From NCBI RefSeq assembly GCF_000953135.1, contig NZ_LN614827.1:897001-961000 (forward strand): a stretch of 64,000 bases of DNA, written 5' to 3'. A program made the translations under genes and the position numbers. Position 1 is the first letter of the stretch; each line of letters begins with the position of its first letter. The notes under the pieces are model-generated. The model ran no database searches, had not been told where the DNA came from, and saw only the letters and a list, made by a program, of their open reading frames with translations. The stretch comes from Legionella fallonii LLAP-10. GTDB lineage: Bacteria > Pseudomonadota > Gammaproteobacteria > Legionellales > Legionellaceae. This document shows, piece after piece, positions 8,902 to 17,643 of this stretch.

Positions 8902-10791
8902 ATGTGTGGTATCTTAGGTGGTTGGTACTCGTTCCTCCCTAACTCCTATAAGAGTGCTATTTCTTCTGCGATGCATTTACTGCGCAACCGGGGACCCAAC
9001 GCTCAAAATTATGAGGTTTTTACTGGTCCTCAACAATCTGCAATTATCCTAGGCCATACTCGTTTAGCCATTATTGATTTATCATCTAATGCGAATCAGC
9101 CCATGTCTTCTCGTGATGGGCGCTATACTCTCGTTTTTAATGGGGAAATTTATAATTATCAAGAGTTGCAACGAGAGCTGGCCCACTTAGGCTATGTTTT
9201 TGAATCTAAATCTGACACAGAAGTTTTATTAACCGCGTGGCATGAGTGGGGGGCCTCGTGTTTAGATAGATTATTGGGTATGTTTGCATTTGTTGTTTAT
9301 GATAAACAAGCACAAACACTGACCTGTGTCCGTGATGCTTTTGGAATTAAACCTTTTTTCTATGTTAATGATTCAGCAGAATTTTTATTTGCTTCTGAAT
9401 TACCAGCCTTATTAAAACTTCATAATAAAAAGCCTAATATTGATTTACAGCGTAGTTATGATTATCTAGTTCATGGGCTATATGACTGTCAGGAGCGTTC
9501 ATTTATTGATGGTATTAAACATTTATTACCTGGGCATATGATGTCGTTTGATTTAAACAATGCTCGGTTGAGTGCTCCTGTGGCCTGGTATCATCCGAAA
9601 ATTAATGAGCGTAGTGATTTGAATTTTAATCAAGCTACAGAAGCTGTTCGTGAGCAATTTCTGGAAAATATTCGTTTGCATTTACGTAGCGATGTTCCTT
9701 TGGGAGCCTCGTTATCAGGAGGTATTGATTCCTCCGCTATTGTATGTGCTATGCGCTATCTCGAACCAAAGTCCCCCATTCATACCTTTAGTTACATTGC
9801 CAAAGGAACAGATGAGTCAGAAGAACATTGGATAGACAGAATCAATCAACATGTTAATGCCATTCCGCATAAGGTTGTGGCTCATCATCATGAGCTGATG
9901 CATGATTTGGATGATATGCTGATTGCGCAGGGAGAACCTTTTGGTGGAACTAGCATTTATGCGCAATACCGGGTATTTCAATTAGCGAGAGAGGCTAATG
10001 TCACTGTGGTACTTGAAGGGCAGGGAGCCGATGAAATGCTGGCAGGCTATAACGGTTATCCAGGGCAGCGGTTATTGAGTTACTTGGAAAAAGGTAAAAT
10101 ATTAGCATCCTTGCGATTTGCAAGGAAATGGAGCCAATGGCCTGGTAGAAACTATATAAAAGCCTGGATGGATCTTGGACGTATTTTATTGCCAGACAAT
10201 TTATATGCCCAGGGAGGGAAATTAATCGGCCGTGATAACGAGCCGGCCTGGCTGAATACCGAGTATTTTCGTGAACAAGGAATTCTACTTAAGGAAACTA
10301 GAGTTTCTGGAACGCATTCTGGTAAGGGACGGCGAGTCGTAGAAAAAATGGCCTCCTCACTACAAGGTAAGGGTTTAGCTCAGCTATTAAGGCATGGAGA
10401 TAGAGATTCAATGCGCTTTTCTGTAGAAAATCGCGTCCCTTTTCTGACTCAACCGATGGCTAATTTACTGTTATCATTACCTGAACACTATTTAATTTCA
10501 GATTGTGGTCAGACTAAGCATATATTCCGTTCTGCGATGAGGGGAATTGTACCTGACGATGTTCTTGATAGGCGAGATAAAATTGGATTTGCTACTCCTG
10601 AAAAAACATGGATGTTTAGTATGGCACCTCAGATTCGAACCTGGTTGGAGGCGAGCAAGGAAATACCTATTTTAAATTCTTCAGCATTACTGTCCCATTT
10701 TGATAATATCGTTTCAGGAAAGTCTCGTTTTAACTGGCAAGTATGGCGTTGGGTCAATTACATTAAGTGGTATGAAATAATGATAGCCTAA
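8902..10791 (+). CDS. asnB: Asparagine synthetase (glutamine-hydrolysing) AsnB-type amidotransferase
   Basis: A 629-residue class II glutamine amidotransferase fused to an ATP-dependent synthetase. Cys2 of MCGILGG is the N-terminal nucleophile. The glutaminase domain (about 1-210) shows RLAIIDLS and FNGEIYNY, and the synthetase domain carries the PP-loop SLSGGIDSSAIV near residue 270. In LPS loci such proteins often amidate sugars rather than make free asparagine. Legionella legionaminic acid is known to carry an N-acetimidoyl (acetamidino) group, so a role in making that group is an attractive inference. The gene starts 13 bases after the preceding stop. Confidence 0.82.
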   Translation: MCGILGGWYSFLPNSYKSAISSAMHLLRNRGPNAQNYEVFTGPQQSAIILGHTRLAIIDLSSNANQPMSSRDGRYTLVFNGEIYNYQELQRELAHLGYVFESKSDTEVLLTAWHEWGASCLDRLLGMFAFVVYDKQAQTLTCVRDAFGIKPFFYVNDSAEFLFASELPALLKLHNKKPNIDLQRSYDYLVHGLYDCQERSFIDGIKHLLPGHMMSFDLNNARLSAPVAWYHPKINERSDLNFNQATEAVREQFLENIRLHLRSDVPLGASLSGGIDSSAIVCAMRYLEPKSPIHTFSYIAKGTDESEEHWIDRINQHVNAIPHKVVAHHHELMHDLDDMLIAQGEPFGGTSIYAQYRVFQLAREANVTVVLEGQGADEMLAGYNGYPGQRLLSYLEKGKILASLRFARKWSQWPGRNYIKAWMDLGRILLPDNLYAQGGKLIGRDNEPAWLNTEYFREQGILLKETRVSGTHSGKGRRVVEKMASSLQGKGLAQLLRHGDRDSMRFSVENRVPFLTQPMANLLLSLPEHYLISDCGQTKHIFRSAMRGIVPDDVLDRRDKIGFATPEKTWMFSMAPQIRTWLEASKEIPILNSSALLSHFDNIVSGKSRFNWQVWRWVNYIKWYEIMIA

Positions 10792-10950
10792 ATTGGGCTC
10801 GTGATCTTTTAGTTAAGAAGTGATATACGCTCTCAATGTCCCGTACTTTATGCGTAGGATCTAGAAAGAGTAAGTCCCTTAGCTTAATCGTAGTGTAAAT
10901 TAGATCCTCGATTCAAATTCTAAGAACCAATTAAGGTGTTTTTCTTCATA

Positions 10951-12171
10951 ATGAATATATTATTTTTACATGGTGTATCTGCTTTTGGTGGTTCAACCAA
11001 AAGTTTATTAGAGCTTTATACTCAATTAAAACAACATGGAGTGCAGGGGACTGTTGTATGTCCTTCTGGAAAATCAGAAAAAGCATTGTCAGGAGCAGGC
11101 ATGAAGACTATTCGTGCTTTGGGATTAACGCAGTTTGACAATACACTTTATGGACACTATCGAGGTTTAAGATGGCTGATTCTGTTAAGAGAGCTACTTT
11201 TCCTTATTCCAACCTTATTTGCTTTATTGCGGGTGAAGTATACTGCAAAACAATTTGATGCGATTCATGCTAATGAAATAACTCTATTACCTTTGGCAAT
11301 ACTGACGAAGAAACTGTTTAAATGTCCTCTTGTGGTTCATGTCCGTTCGGTGCAAAGAGGGAGTTCAAATGACTGGCGTAGCCAAATATTATTTAAGATG
11401 TTAAAAAAACATGCTAATACCGTAATCGCTATTGATGAAACAGTGAAGGCGTCCTTACCCGATCTCGTTGAGGTACAGGTTATTCATAATGGCATTAATC
11501 TTTCTGATAAAGTTCGGTTATTAAATGAACGAGTTATGCCTGAGGTTCCTGCTGTAGGAATAATTGGGGCGTTGTTACGGCTTAAAGGAGTTTATGAATT
11601 TTTAGAGGCTGCTCGTATTTTAGTGAATGAGCGTGGTCACAAGGTACAATTTATTGTGGTTGGAGAAAATGCACGCTCCTCAAAAGGTCTAGTTGCTTGG
11701 ATTTATAGATGTCTAGGATTTTCTGATGATGTGATGGCCGATATGTTGCAATTTATTGCTGCACATAATCTGCAGCATGCAGTAAAGGTTCGGGGTTTCG
11801 TTCAAGATGTTAGAACAGTATATTCTGAGTTAGATATTCTTTGTTTCCCATCTTATTTGAATGCTGCGGGAAGACCTGTCTTTGAAGCCGCACTATTTGG
11901 CATCCCTAGCATTGTTGCTATCAGGGAACCTCAATCGGATACTATTATCAATAAGGTTACCGGGCTTTGCATCGATCATCCTGATCCCCTTGTTCTAGCT
12001 GATGCAATTGAAACCTTGGTTAAAAATCCCCAAGAAAGAATTCAATTAGGTAATAATGCACAAGCACTGGCAGTGAATAATTTTGACATTACTAAAAACG
12101 CTATTTTAGTTGTTGAAATTTACAGGGCATTACAGCAGGAAGCCAAGCTACTTTTGTCATCCAGAGCGTAA
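10951..12171 (+). CDS. Glycosyltransferase family 4 protein
   Basis: About 406 residues with a two-domain GT-B layout. The N-terminus MNILFLHGVSAFGGSTKSLL holds the glycine-rich loop typical of GT4 acceptor domains. The C-terminal Rossmann domain has VVGENARSSKGL, VKVRGFVQDV, and LCFPSYLNAAGRPVFEAALF, where GRPVFEA corresponds to the EX7E donor-sugar region. It probably adds a sugar in O-chain or core assembly. I chose ATG 10951 over GTG 10936, because GT4 proteins begin directly with this beta strand, although the AAGG is rather distant. Confidence 0.85.
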   Translation: MNILFLHGVSAFGGSTKSLLELYTQLKQHGVQGTVVCPSGKSEKALSGAGMKTIRALGLTQFDNTLYGHYRGLRWLILLRELLFLIPTLFALLRVKYTAKQFDAIHANEITLLPLAILTKKLFKCPLVVHVRSVQRGSSNDWRSQILFKMLKKHANTVIAIDETVKASLPDLVEVQVIHNGINLSDKVRLLNERVMPEVPAVGIIGALLRLKGVYEFLEAARILVNERGHKVQFIVVGENARSSKGLVAWIYRCLGFSDDVMADMLQFIAAHNLQHAVKVRGFVQDVRTVYSELDILCFPSYLNAAGRPVFEAALFGIPSIVAIREPQSDTIINKVTGLCIDHPDPLVLADAIETLVKNPQERIQLGNNAQALAVNNFDITKNAILVVEIYRALQQEAKLLLSSRA

Positions 12172-12205
12172 TAGATGTTACCTAATGGCACTAGTTAAGC
12201 TTTAT

Positions 12206-12267
12206 GTAGCGTGGATTAGCGTAGTGTAATCCAGGACCCCGTATTACACTACGTTAATACGGGCTAC
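12206..12267 (+). repeat. Cruciform-like dispersed repeat after the LPS locus
   Basis: Two inverted arms, TTAGCGTAGTGTAAT and ATTACACTACGTTAA, differ at one base and lie inside an outer GTAGC...GGCTAC pair. Short repeats of the same kind, built around GTAGCCTGG, recur at 49223 and 57462. It could act as a transcription stop for the operon, but there is no clear T-run. Confidence 0.55.
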
Positions 12268-12320
12268 AATTTTCCTTGAAACTCTTCAGATCGAACGGTT
12301 TTGTTGCGATTAGTTGGTCA

Positions 12321-12620
12321 TTAAGATCTGGTTTCGCTACAAGGCTCTTCTATCCTTTTATAGAAAAATGAAATTTTTTCAAATAATTGATCAAGCGCAA
12401 TATCAAATGTAATATCGAAAATATCGCGGTCTCGCCAAAGAATTTTCTTGGCCAATAACCACATTAATACACCTAATAATTCTTGTTCACTTTTGCAAGC
12501 AGAGTTTAGCGCTGGATGCGATGGTGGGCTTAATTTATTTACTGCCAAATTCAGGTCATTGATATCTAATTTAATTCTAAGAAAATATTCCCTACAGATA
12601 ATTTTAACCTTTATTCGCAT
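12321..12620 (-). CDS. Small hypothetical protein
   Basis: A 99-residue reading frame with no family I recognise. ATG at 12620 is preceded by AAGGAAAAC, a good ribosome binding site, so I prefer it to an upstream start at 12650. The protein is basic at the N-terminus (MRIKVKIICREYFLRIKL) and has a hydrophobic stretch ELLGVLMWLLAKK near the middle. No partner gene is close. A plus-strand frame covers part of the same bases, but has no comparable ribosome binding site. Confidence 0.45.
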   Translation of the reverse strand: MRIKVKIICREYFLRIKLDINDLNLAVNKLSPPSHPALNSACKSEQELLGVLMWLLAKKILWRDRDIFDITFDIALDQLFEKISFFYKRIEEPCSETRS

Positions 12621-12676
12621 GTTTTCCTTTTTTTCTTGCATATAAACCATTTATCAATAAATTACAGGGCAACAGG

Positions 12677-12945
12677 TTACCCCCATCCATCTAAAGCTAA
12701 ATAATCAAAAGCCTTAGTACGGTACTCAGCCATGGCCTTTTCATCCTCTGCATCAACCCAACGGGCACAGGATACATTTACCGTATTTATCAATACAATC
12801 CACCTTTCCGGGGAGATCGAGTAAATTCATTACATGTTGGTTATGAGCCAATTGCATTACTGATGCGGGAATGGAAATTCTTCGTTTTTGGCACGAACGA
12901 GCCGGTAAGAAGCGGGGACTTTAACCGCCTTATCCTGAAATGACG
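12677..12945 (-). pseudogene. Decayed gene remnant with at least two frameshifts
   Basis: Minus-strand frames join into one coherent protein fragment only if two frameshifts are allowed. The pieces run YRLVRAKNEEF, then IPASVMQLAHNQHVM and LLDLPGKVDCIDKYGKC, then SCARWVDAEDEKAM to a stop at 12677-12679. None has a start codon or ribosome binding site. Composition is that of a normal soluble protein. I do not recognise the parent family. The fragment lies between the LPS locus and pgi, a typical place for insertions and losses. Confidence 0.45.
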
Positions 12946-13223
12946 TTAACTTAGTGTCATTTCAGAATAATCACAAAAATTATGTGGATTTAATTTTTTA
13001 CAGAGAGAAATTTATTTTTTTATTGAATTACCTACTAGATGTTATTTTTGAAAAAAATTAAAATGGTCTTGGAAAAAATCTCTAAAATTCAGCATAGTAG
13101 ATGTTTGTGATAGAGATCAGCATTTTTTAGGACAATAACAGTAATAGGGCCGTCTCATACAACCTATATCCTGAGGACAGGTTGGCCGATTACTCATAAC
13201 ATAGGGAATAAAAATAATAGATT

Positions 13224-14699
13224 ATGGAACAATTAACGCAATTAAGCTCATGGGTTAATTTAAAAAAACATGCTGAGGTAATGCGATTCACTGAAATCAA
13301 TAATTTAAAAAATTCAATTTCTCGAAACAATTTATTAACGCTATCATCTAATAAAATTCAAGTTAACTTTAGCAATCAATTGGTCGATGAAACGACTATT
13401 GATTTGTTGATTTCGCTTGCTCTAGAGAGAAATCTGCCGCAAAAAATTAAAGCATTAATCAATGGAGAGATTGTTAATCTCAGTGAATATAGGCCTGCTT
13501 TGCATACAGCTATTCGCGTTCTAGACGATACTCCGATAATTGTAGATGGGCACAATGTTATTCCTGATATTATAGCAGCCCGTCAGCGCATGAAAGAAAT
13601 TTCAGAGCAAATACGTTCGGGGCAATGGCTAGGATTTTCGGGTAAACCAATTACAGATGTCGTCAATATTGGAATAGGGGGCTCCGATCTCGGTCCTCGC
13701 TTATGCATTAAAGCCTTATCATATCTAACTGCGAAGCATTTAAAATATCATTTTATTTCTGATATGGATCCTTATGCCTTTACTAACGTAGTGGCACAAT
13801 TGAATCCTGAGACAACCCTCTTTATTGTTTCATCCAAATCGTTTACCACTAAAGAAACTTTATATAACGCTAAAAAAGCGTTGAAGTGGCTGGATAGCCC
13901 AGAGCATGTAGACAAACACTTCATTGCAGTAACAGCAAATATCGATAAAGCCAATGCATTTGGGATTAAACAGGTGCTGCCTATTTGGGATTGGGTTGGT
14001 GGTCGATTCTCATTATGCTCTGCTATTAATTTAATTACAGCAATAGCGATTGGCTATGAGAATTTTTATGACTTGCTGGTTGGGGCTAATTCCATGGATA
14101 AACATTTCCATAATGAGGATTTTGCATCCAATATACCAGTTCTTCTAGCGCTTATTTCTATTTGGAATAATAATTTTTTAGATATTCATAACTTACTAAT
14201 ACTCGTTTATTCGCAACAATTAGAATACATAGTGCCTTATCTTCAGCAGCTGGATATGGAAAGCAATGGTAAGTCTTTGGATAATTTTGGACGTCGTGTC
14301 AATTATGCCACAGGGCCTATTTTATGGGGTGGCTTAGGGAACCAGGCACAGCATAGTTATTACCAATTACTTTGCCAAGGAACTCATCAAGTCTCTATAG
14401 ATTTTCTGACTATAGAACAATTTAAAGATGAACCAATTCATCAGATGTTTGAAGCAAAAAGAATGGTTTTAACTAAAGGGATTCATGAATCGAATCATCC
14501 CAGTGAGGAAATTATGGGAAATAAACCGTTAAACCATATTCAATTGGCTGATTGCACTCCATTTTCTTTAGGACAGTTAATCGCGCTTTATGAGCATAAA
14601 ATTTATGTACAAGCAGTTATCTGGGACATTAACCCTTTTGATCAACCAGGAGTGGAAAGCGCTAAAAAAATTAGTAACTCTTATTTGGCCTTTGTTTAA
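13224..14699 (+). CDS. pgi: Glucose-6-phosphate isomerase
   Basis: A 491-residue phosphoglucose isomerase, cytoplasmic, interconverting glucose-6-phosphate and fructose-6-phosphate. Recognisable segments are VVNIGIGGSDLGPRL, IVSSKSFTTKET (phosphate binding), GRFSLCSAI near residue 266, ESNGKSLDNFG with the catalytic glutamate, and GLGNQAQHSYYQLLCQGT with the catalytic histidine; the late lysine is in GVESAKKI. It is shorter than the 549-residue E. coli enzyme. Flanked by repeat-containing DNA on both sides, it seems transcribed alone. Confidence 0.95.
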   Translation: MEQLTQLSSWVNLKKHAEVMRFTEINNLKNSISRNNLLTLSSNKIQVNFSNQLVDETTIDLLISLALERNLPQKIKALINGEIVNLSEYRPALHTAIRVLDDTPIIVDGHNVIPDIIAARQRMKEISEQIRSGQWLGFSGKPITDVVNIGIGGSDLGPRLCIKALSYLTAKHLKYHFISDMDPYAFTNVVAQLNPETTLFIVSSKSFTTKETLYNAKKALKWLDSPEHVDKHFIAVTANIDKANAFGIKQVLPIWDWVGGRFSLCSAINLITAIAIGYENFYDLLVGANSMDKHFHNEDFASNIPVLLALISIWNNNFLDIHNLLILVYSQQLEYIVPYLQQLDMESNGKSLDNFGRRVNYATGPILWGGLGNQAQHSYYQLLCQGTHQVSIDFLTIEQFKDEPIHQMFEAKRMVLTKGIHESNHPSEEIMGNKPLNHIQLADCTPFSLGQLIALYEHKIYVQAVIWDINPFDQPGVESAKKISNSYLAFV

Positions 14700-14708
14700 G
14701 AAGTAACC

Positions 14709-14760
14709 GTAGGTTGGGTCGCGACCCAACATTAAGCGCTTGTGGGCTGTCCCAACCTAC
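14709..14760 (+). repeat. Palindromic repeat with TCGCGA core
   Basis: GTTGGGTCGCGACCCAAC at 14713-14730 is an 18-base perfect palindrome, inside a wider pair GTAGGTTGGG (14709-14718) and CCCAACCTAC (14751-14760). A related palindrome, with the same GGTCGCGACC centre, occurs at 24680-24697. It starts eight bases past the pgi stop and could form a strong hairpin in the pgi transcript. Confidence 0.65.
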
Positions 14761-14770
14761 TTGCTGTGCT

Positions 14771-14901
14771 CCTTGTCTCCTTGCATGCTCCTCACCACTG
14801 CGAGTTTGGCAAGAGGTCTATTCTTAGACGAATTACCGGCGAAAGCCGGTATCCATAGGACATTGAGTGGTTAATGGATGCCGATTTTCGTCGGCAATTC
14901 A
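14771..14901 (+). repeat. Repeat fragments filling the pgi-srkA gap
   Basis: At 14771-14820 there is a partial copy of the repeat family also seen in birA, ending GCGAGTTTGGCAAGAGGTC. At 14831-14901 an imperfect inverted pair follows: ACCGGCGAAAGCCGGTATCC and, in the opposite sense, GGATGCCGATTTTCGTCGGC. No gene is visible in 14700-15053. Confidence 0.5.
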
Positions 14902-15053
14902 AATGAGGTAGGAAATGGCTTTGTTGAGACGGTATTCGAATCTTTACTGGTTCAGAAGAGCGACGCATTATTTCATAAAACTAAACTGTCTTGAATTAGC
15001 TTATTGGTTTTGGAGAATAAGTGGTGGTCAGGCCAAAGAGAACGACCTATTCA

Positions 15054-16034
15054 CTAGCATTCAATTTGATCTAATAATTCAATCTGCTCATTAATATTGA
15101 TCATTTGATTTTGCCAATATACAGGTGTATTAAACCATGGAAAACTCAAAGGAAATGCTGGATCGGCCCAGCGCTTTGCGAGCCATCCTGAGTAATGCAG
15201 CATGCGTAATGTACGTAATACTTCGATTAAATGGCGTTCGCGTGGATTAAAATCATGAAACTCACAATACCCTTGTAAAATCTTCGTTAGTTGCTCGTCC
15301 ATTTGTTTTGATTCACCTGAAAGCAACATCCAAATGTCCTGTATTGCTGGGCCCATGAGGCAATCGTCTAAGTCCACAATATGAGGGCCTGATTCGCTCC
15401 ATAACACATTTCCTGCATGACAATCACCATGCAAGCGTATTTGAGCAACTGGACCTATGTATTTAAATATCTCAGTGATTTTTTGTAAGGCTGTTTCAAC
15501 TGTTTTGCAAAAGTTAGCTTTTAAATAATCTGGAATAAAGTTTTGCTCAATGAGAAATTCGTACGGATCATGACCATAATTTTGAGTATTTAATTGGATG
15601 CGATGTTGAAATGATTGACATGCACTGACCGCATGTAAGCGTCCTATAAACCGTCCCATCCATTCTAGTTGTTCGCTATTATCCAATTCTAGTGCACGGC
15701 CGCCGCGTCTAGGAAAGAGTGCGAATCTAAAATCATGATGATGGTGTAAGGTCTGGTCATTTATAATTAGGGGCGCAATAATAGGAATTTCATGTTCTAC
15801 TAATTCAAGTGAGAACTGGTGTTCTTCTAAAATAGCTGCTGAACTCCAGCGATGAGGTCTATAAAATTTAGCGATAAGGGGTTCAGCCTCTTCAATCCCT
15901 ATTTGATAAACGCGATTTTCGTAGCTATTGAGTGGGAGTAGGCTGCCTGTGCAACGAAAGCCAGTGCTTTCAACGGCATCAAAAATAGCCGTTGGATCGA
16001 GTCGATCATAGGGTGTTTGATTCTCGTGATTCAA
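15054..16034 (-). CDS. srkA: Stress response kinase A (YihE/RdoA family)
   Basis: A 326-residue APH-fold serine/threonine kinase of the SrkA family. In E. coli SrkA counteracts stress-induced death driven by MazE/MazF. The catalytic loop is intact at RLHGDCHAGNVLW near residue 200 (HGD...N), followed by the metal-binding VDLDDCLMGPAIQD. The N-terminus RCTGSLLPLNSYENRVYQIG is the family's nucleotide loop. Homologues are often followed by dsbA; none is seen here. ATG 16034 is the first codon of the conserved region. Confidence 0.87.
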   Translation of the reverse strand: MNHENQTPYDRLDPTAIFDAVESTGFRCTGSLLPLNSYENRVYQIGIEEAEPLIAKFYRPHRWSSAAILEEHQFSLELVEHEIPIIAPLIINDQTLHHHHDFRFALFPRRGGRALELDNSEQLEWMGRFIGRLHAVSACQSFQHRIQLNTQNYGHDPYEFLIEQNFIPDYLKANFCKTVETALQKITEIFKYIGPVAQIRLHGDCHAGNVLWSESGPHIVDLDDCLMGPAIQDIWMLLSGESKQMDEQLTKILQGYCEFHDFNPRERHLIEVLRTLRMLHYSGWLAKRWADPAFPLSFPWFNTPVYWQNQMININEQIELLDQIEC

Positions 16035-16240
16035 CGGTGAATCCTCTTGGGTAAGTATGGAAATGCATTATACAGATTGTTTGCAGCAAGCATAGGTCAA
16101 GGCTATTCACAAATTATAGATTAAAGGCCTATATTTGACCATTTGCATATACTTGCTCCAATGAGTCCCCATAAAATGATATATCACCTGGATGTATGTT
16201 CTTATCCAGGTGATTAATGTTTGTAAGAATTTGACTAGTA

Positions 16241-17452
16241 TCAATAATTGTTTCTTGCTGAAAAGCCGATGTTATCTGAATCTGACTCCTCTATAACATT
16301 TGGCTCTTCAAGTAGCGTTGGCATGTCTTGTGGTTGAGGCACATCGACTAATTTTTGATAAATTTGTGAAAAGATCTCCAATCGTTTTTCCAGTGTCTCT
16401 TTTAATTGCATACGAATATTTTCATCGCTGATGATTGTATTGATGATGTTTTCATATTGAGAAAAAGGGGTCTCAGTAATTTTTTTCAATGCAGATAAAA
16501 CTTCATCAGTTCTAGCTTCTGAATTAAGAATTTTTAAACAAGAGGGGTGCATTAAGAATGTCTTCTTCTTAAAACATTCGTTAAAAAAATCAATTGTATC
16601 TTTCGTTATACGATTTTGAATGTTTTCCTCGGTCAACTCTTGGTTGTCTGTATTCAGACGAAAGATAAAATTTAATTCTCTGAATACACTATCATAGTTG
16701 TTCTGCTTTTTTGTAGAAAAATAGCGTGAGAAGCAAAACTCCGGATCTAGCCTTCTAATCAATAAATCCTCATCCTTCGCGACGACAACTACATTGCTGA
16801 TATCAGTATCTCCCAAAAAGTAGCTGATCACTAAGGAGAAAATTAAATTCTTGACTGATTTTTGGAAATTAAAAATATCTTCCCCTTCAGCTAGGAAGTC
16901 AATTTTTGAGCCTACTCTATAATAAGTGGGCTCAAGATCCTCATCCAGATCTTCATCAGCGGTTCCTTGACCAACGAAATACTCAGGTTGTCCTTCTCCC
17001 ATTAATAAGGCATAGAAATTACCGCCACATGCCGTTAATTCTATTGAGGTTTTTAATGAGTGATGATGCCATTTCTCTTTGTTATAATATAACTCTCCTC
17101 CTGTAGCTACAAAAAACCTTTTATGAGTTACTGTATCTTCAGCTTCTTTACTATCAGTATTAATTATTTGTACTACTTGATTACCACCAAGAGAGATATA
17201 TTCGTCGAACTCTGACTCAGTAGAAGTCTCTGATATCATCGGTGTACCATTCATCAACGGACTTCTCATCACAAAGGGGCTTCCCGAGTTGCTTATGTTG
17301 GTTATAAATGGACTTCCTGTACTACTTAGACTGGGGCTTGTTTGATCACCATAACCATCTGCTGAATCAGACTCACGTTTCCTTTTTGTCTGCAACTTGG
17401 ATAAATTCGGTTTTTTGGGGCTAAAAGAAAAAAGGCTAAACTTATAGTTCAT
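16241..17452 (-). CDS. Hypothetical protein, candidate Dot/Icm effector with kinase-like motif
   Basis: About 403 residues from ATG 17452; a TTG seven codons earlier is less likely. The first 90 residues are basic, then Ser/Gly/Pro-rich and disordered, with repeated SPF/SPL motifs. Residues 100-310 look folded and contain ISYFLGDTDISNVVVVAK followed by LLIRRLDPEFCFS, which resembles the D...N catalytic loop and metal aspartate of atypical kinases such as HipA or PI kinase-like folds. The C-terminus is rich in acidic residues (LEEPNVIEESDSD), as in E-block Dot/Icm secretion signals. No enzymatic role is proven and no neighbour is co-transcribed. Confidence 0.6.
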   Translation of the reverse strand: MNYKFSLFSFSPKKPNLSKLQTKRKRESDSADGYGDQTSPSLSSTGSPFITNISNSGSPFVMRSPLMNGTPMISETSTESEFDEYISLGGNQVVQIINTDSKEAEDTVTHKRFFVATGGELYYNKEKWHHHSLKTSIELTACGGNFYALLMGEGQPEYFVGQGTADEDLDEDLEPTYYRVGSKIDFLAEGEDIFNFQKSVKNLIFSLVISYFLGDTDISNVVVVAKDEDLLIRRLDPEFCFSRYFSTKKQNNYDSVFRELNFIFRLNTDNQELTEENIQNRITKDTIDFFNECFKKKTFLMHPSCLKILNSEARTDEVLSALKKITETPFSQYENIINTIISDENIRMQLKETLEKRLEIFSQIYQKLVDVPQPQDMPTLLEEPNVIEESDSDNIGFSARNNY

Positions 17453-17540
17453 AAATATTACCGTAAAATACAAATATTATACATAAAATTATTGAATAAG
17501 TCATTTTGATTTAATTTTGTTTATAATTTTCTGACTTTAT

Positions 17541-17643
17541 GAGGCTTCTTCGAAAACTTGACTGAGGGGGCTAACTGATTCGTCGATGCGGTGCTCGAAT
17601 TCTCACACTTCATCTCCCTTTGCTGGTTTGCGAAGAGGTCTGT
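17541..17643 (+). repeat. Dispersed repeat copy at the birA 3' end
   Basis: The ends form an imperfect inverted pair: GAGGCTTCTTCG on the left, and GCGAAGAGGTCT on the right. Inside is GCTCGAATTCTCA (17593-17605), nearly the same as the core of the birA-internal copy and of the copy at 47255. The birA stop codon (17603-17605) lies inside this element, so the last dozen BirA residues come from it. Confidence 0.6.

Noticed and set aside
12448..12645. Plus-strand open frame opposite the 99-residue hypothetical gene
   Set aside because: It has no ribosome binding site, and the minus-strand frame is longer with AAGGAAAAC before its ATG.
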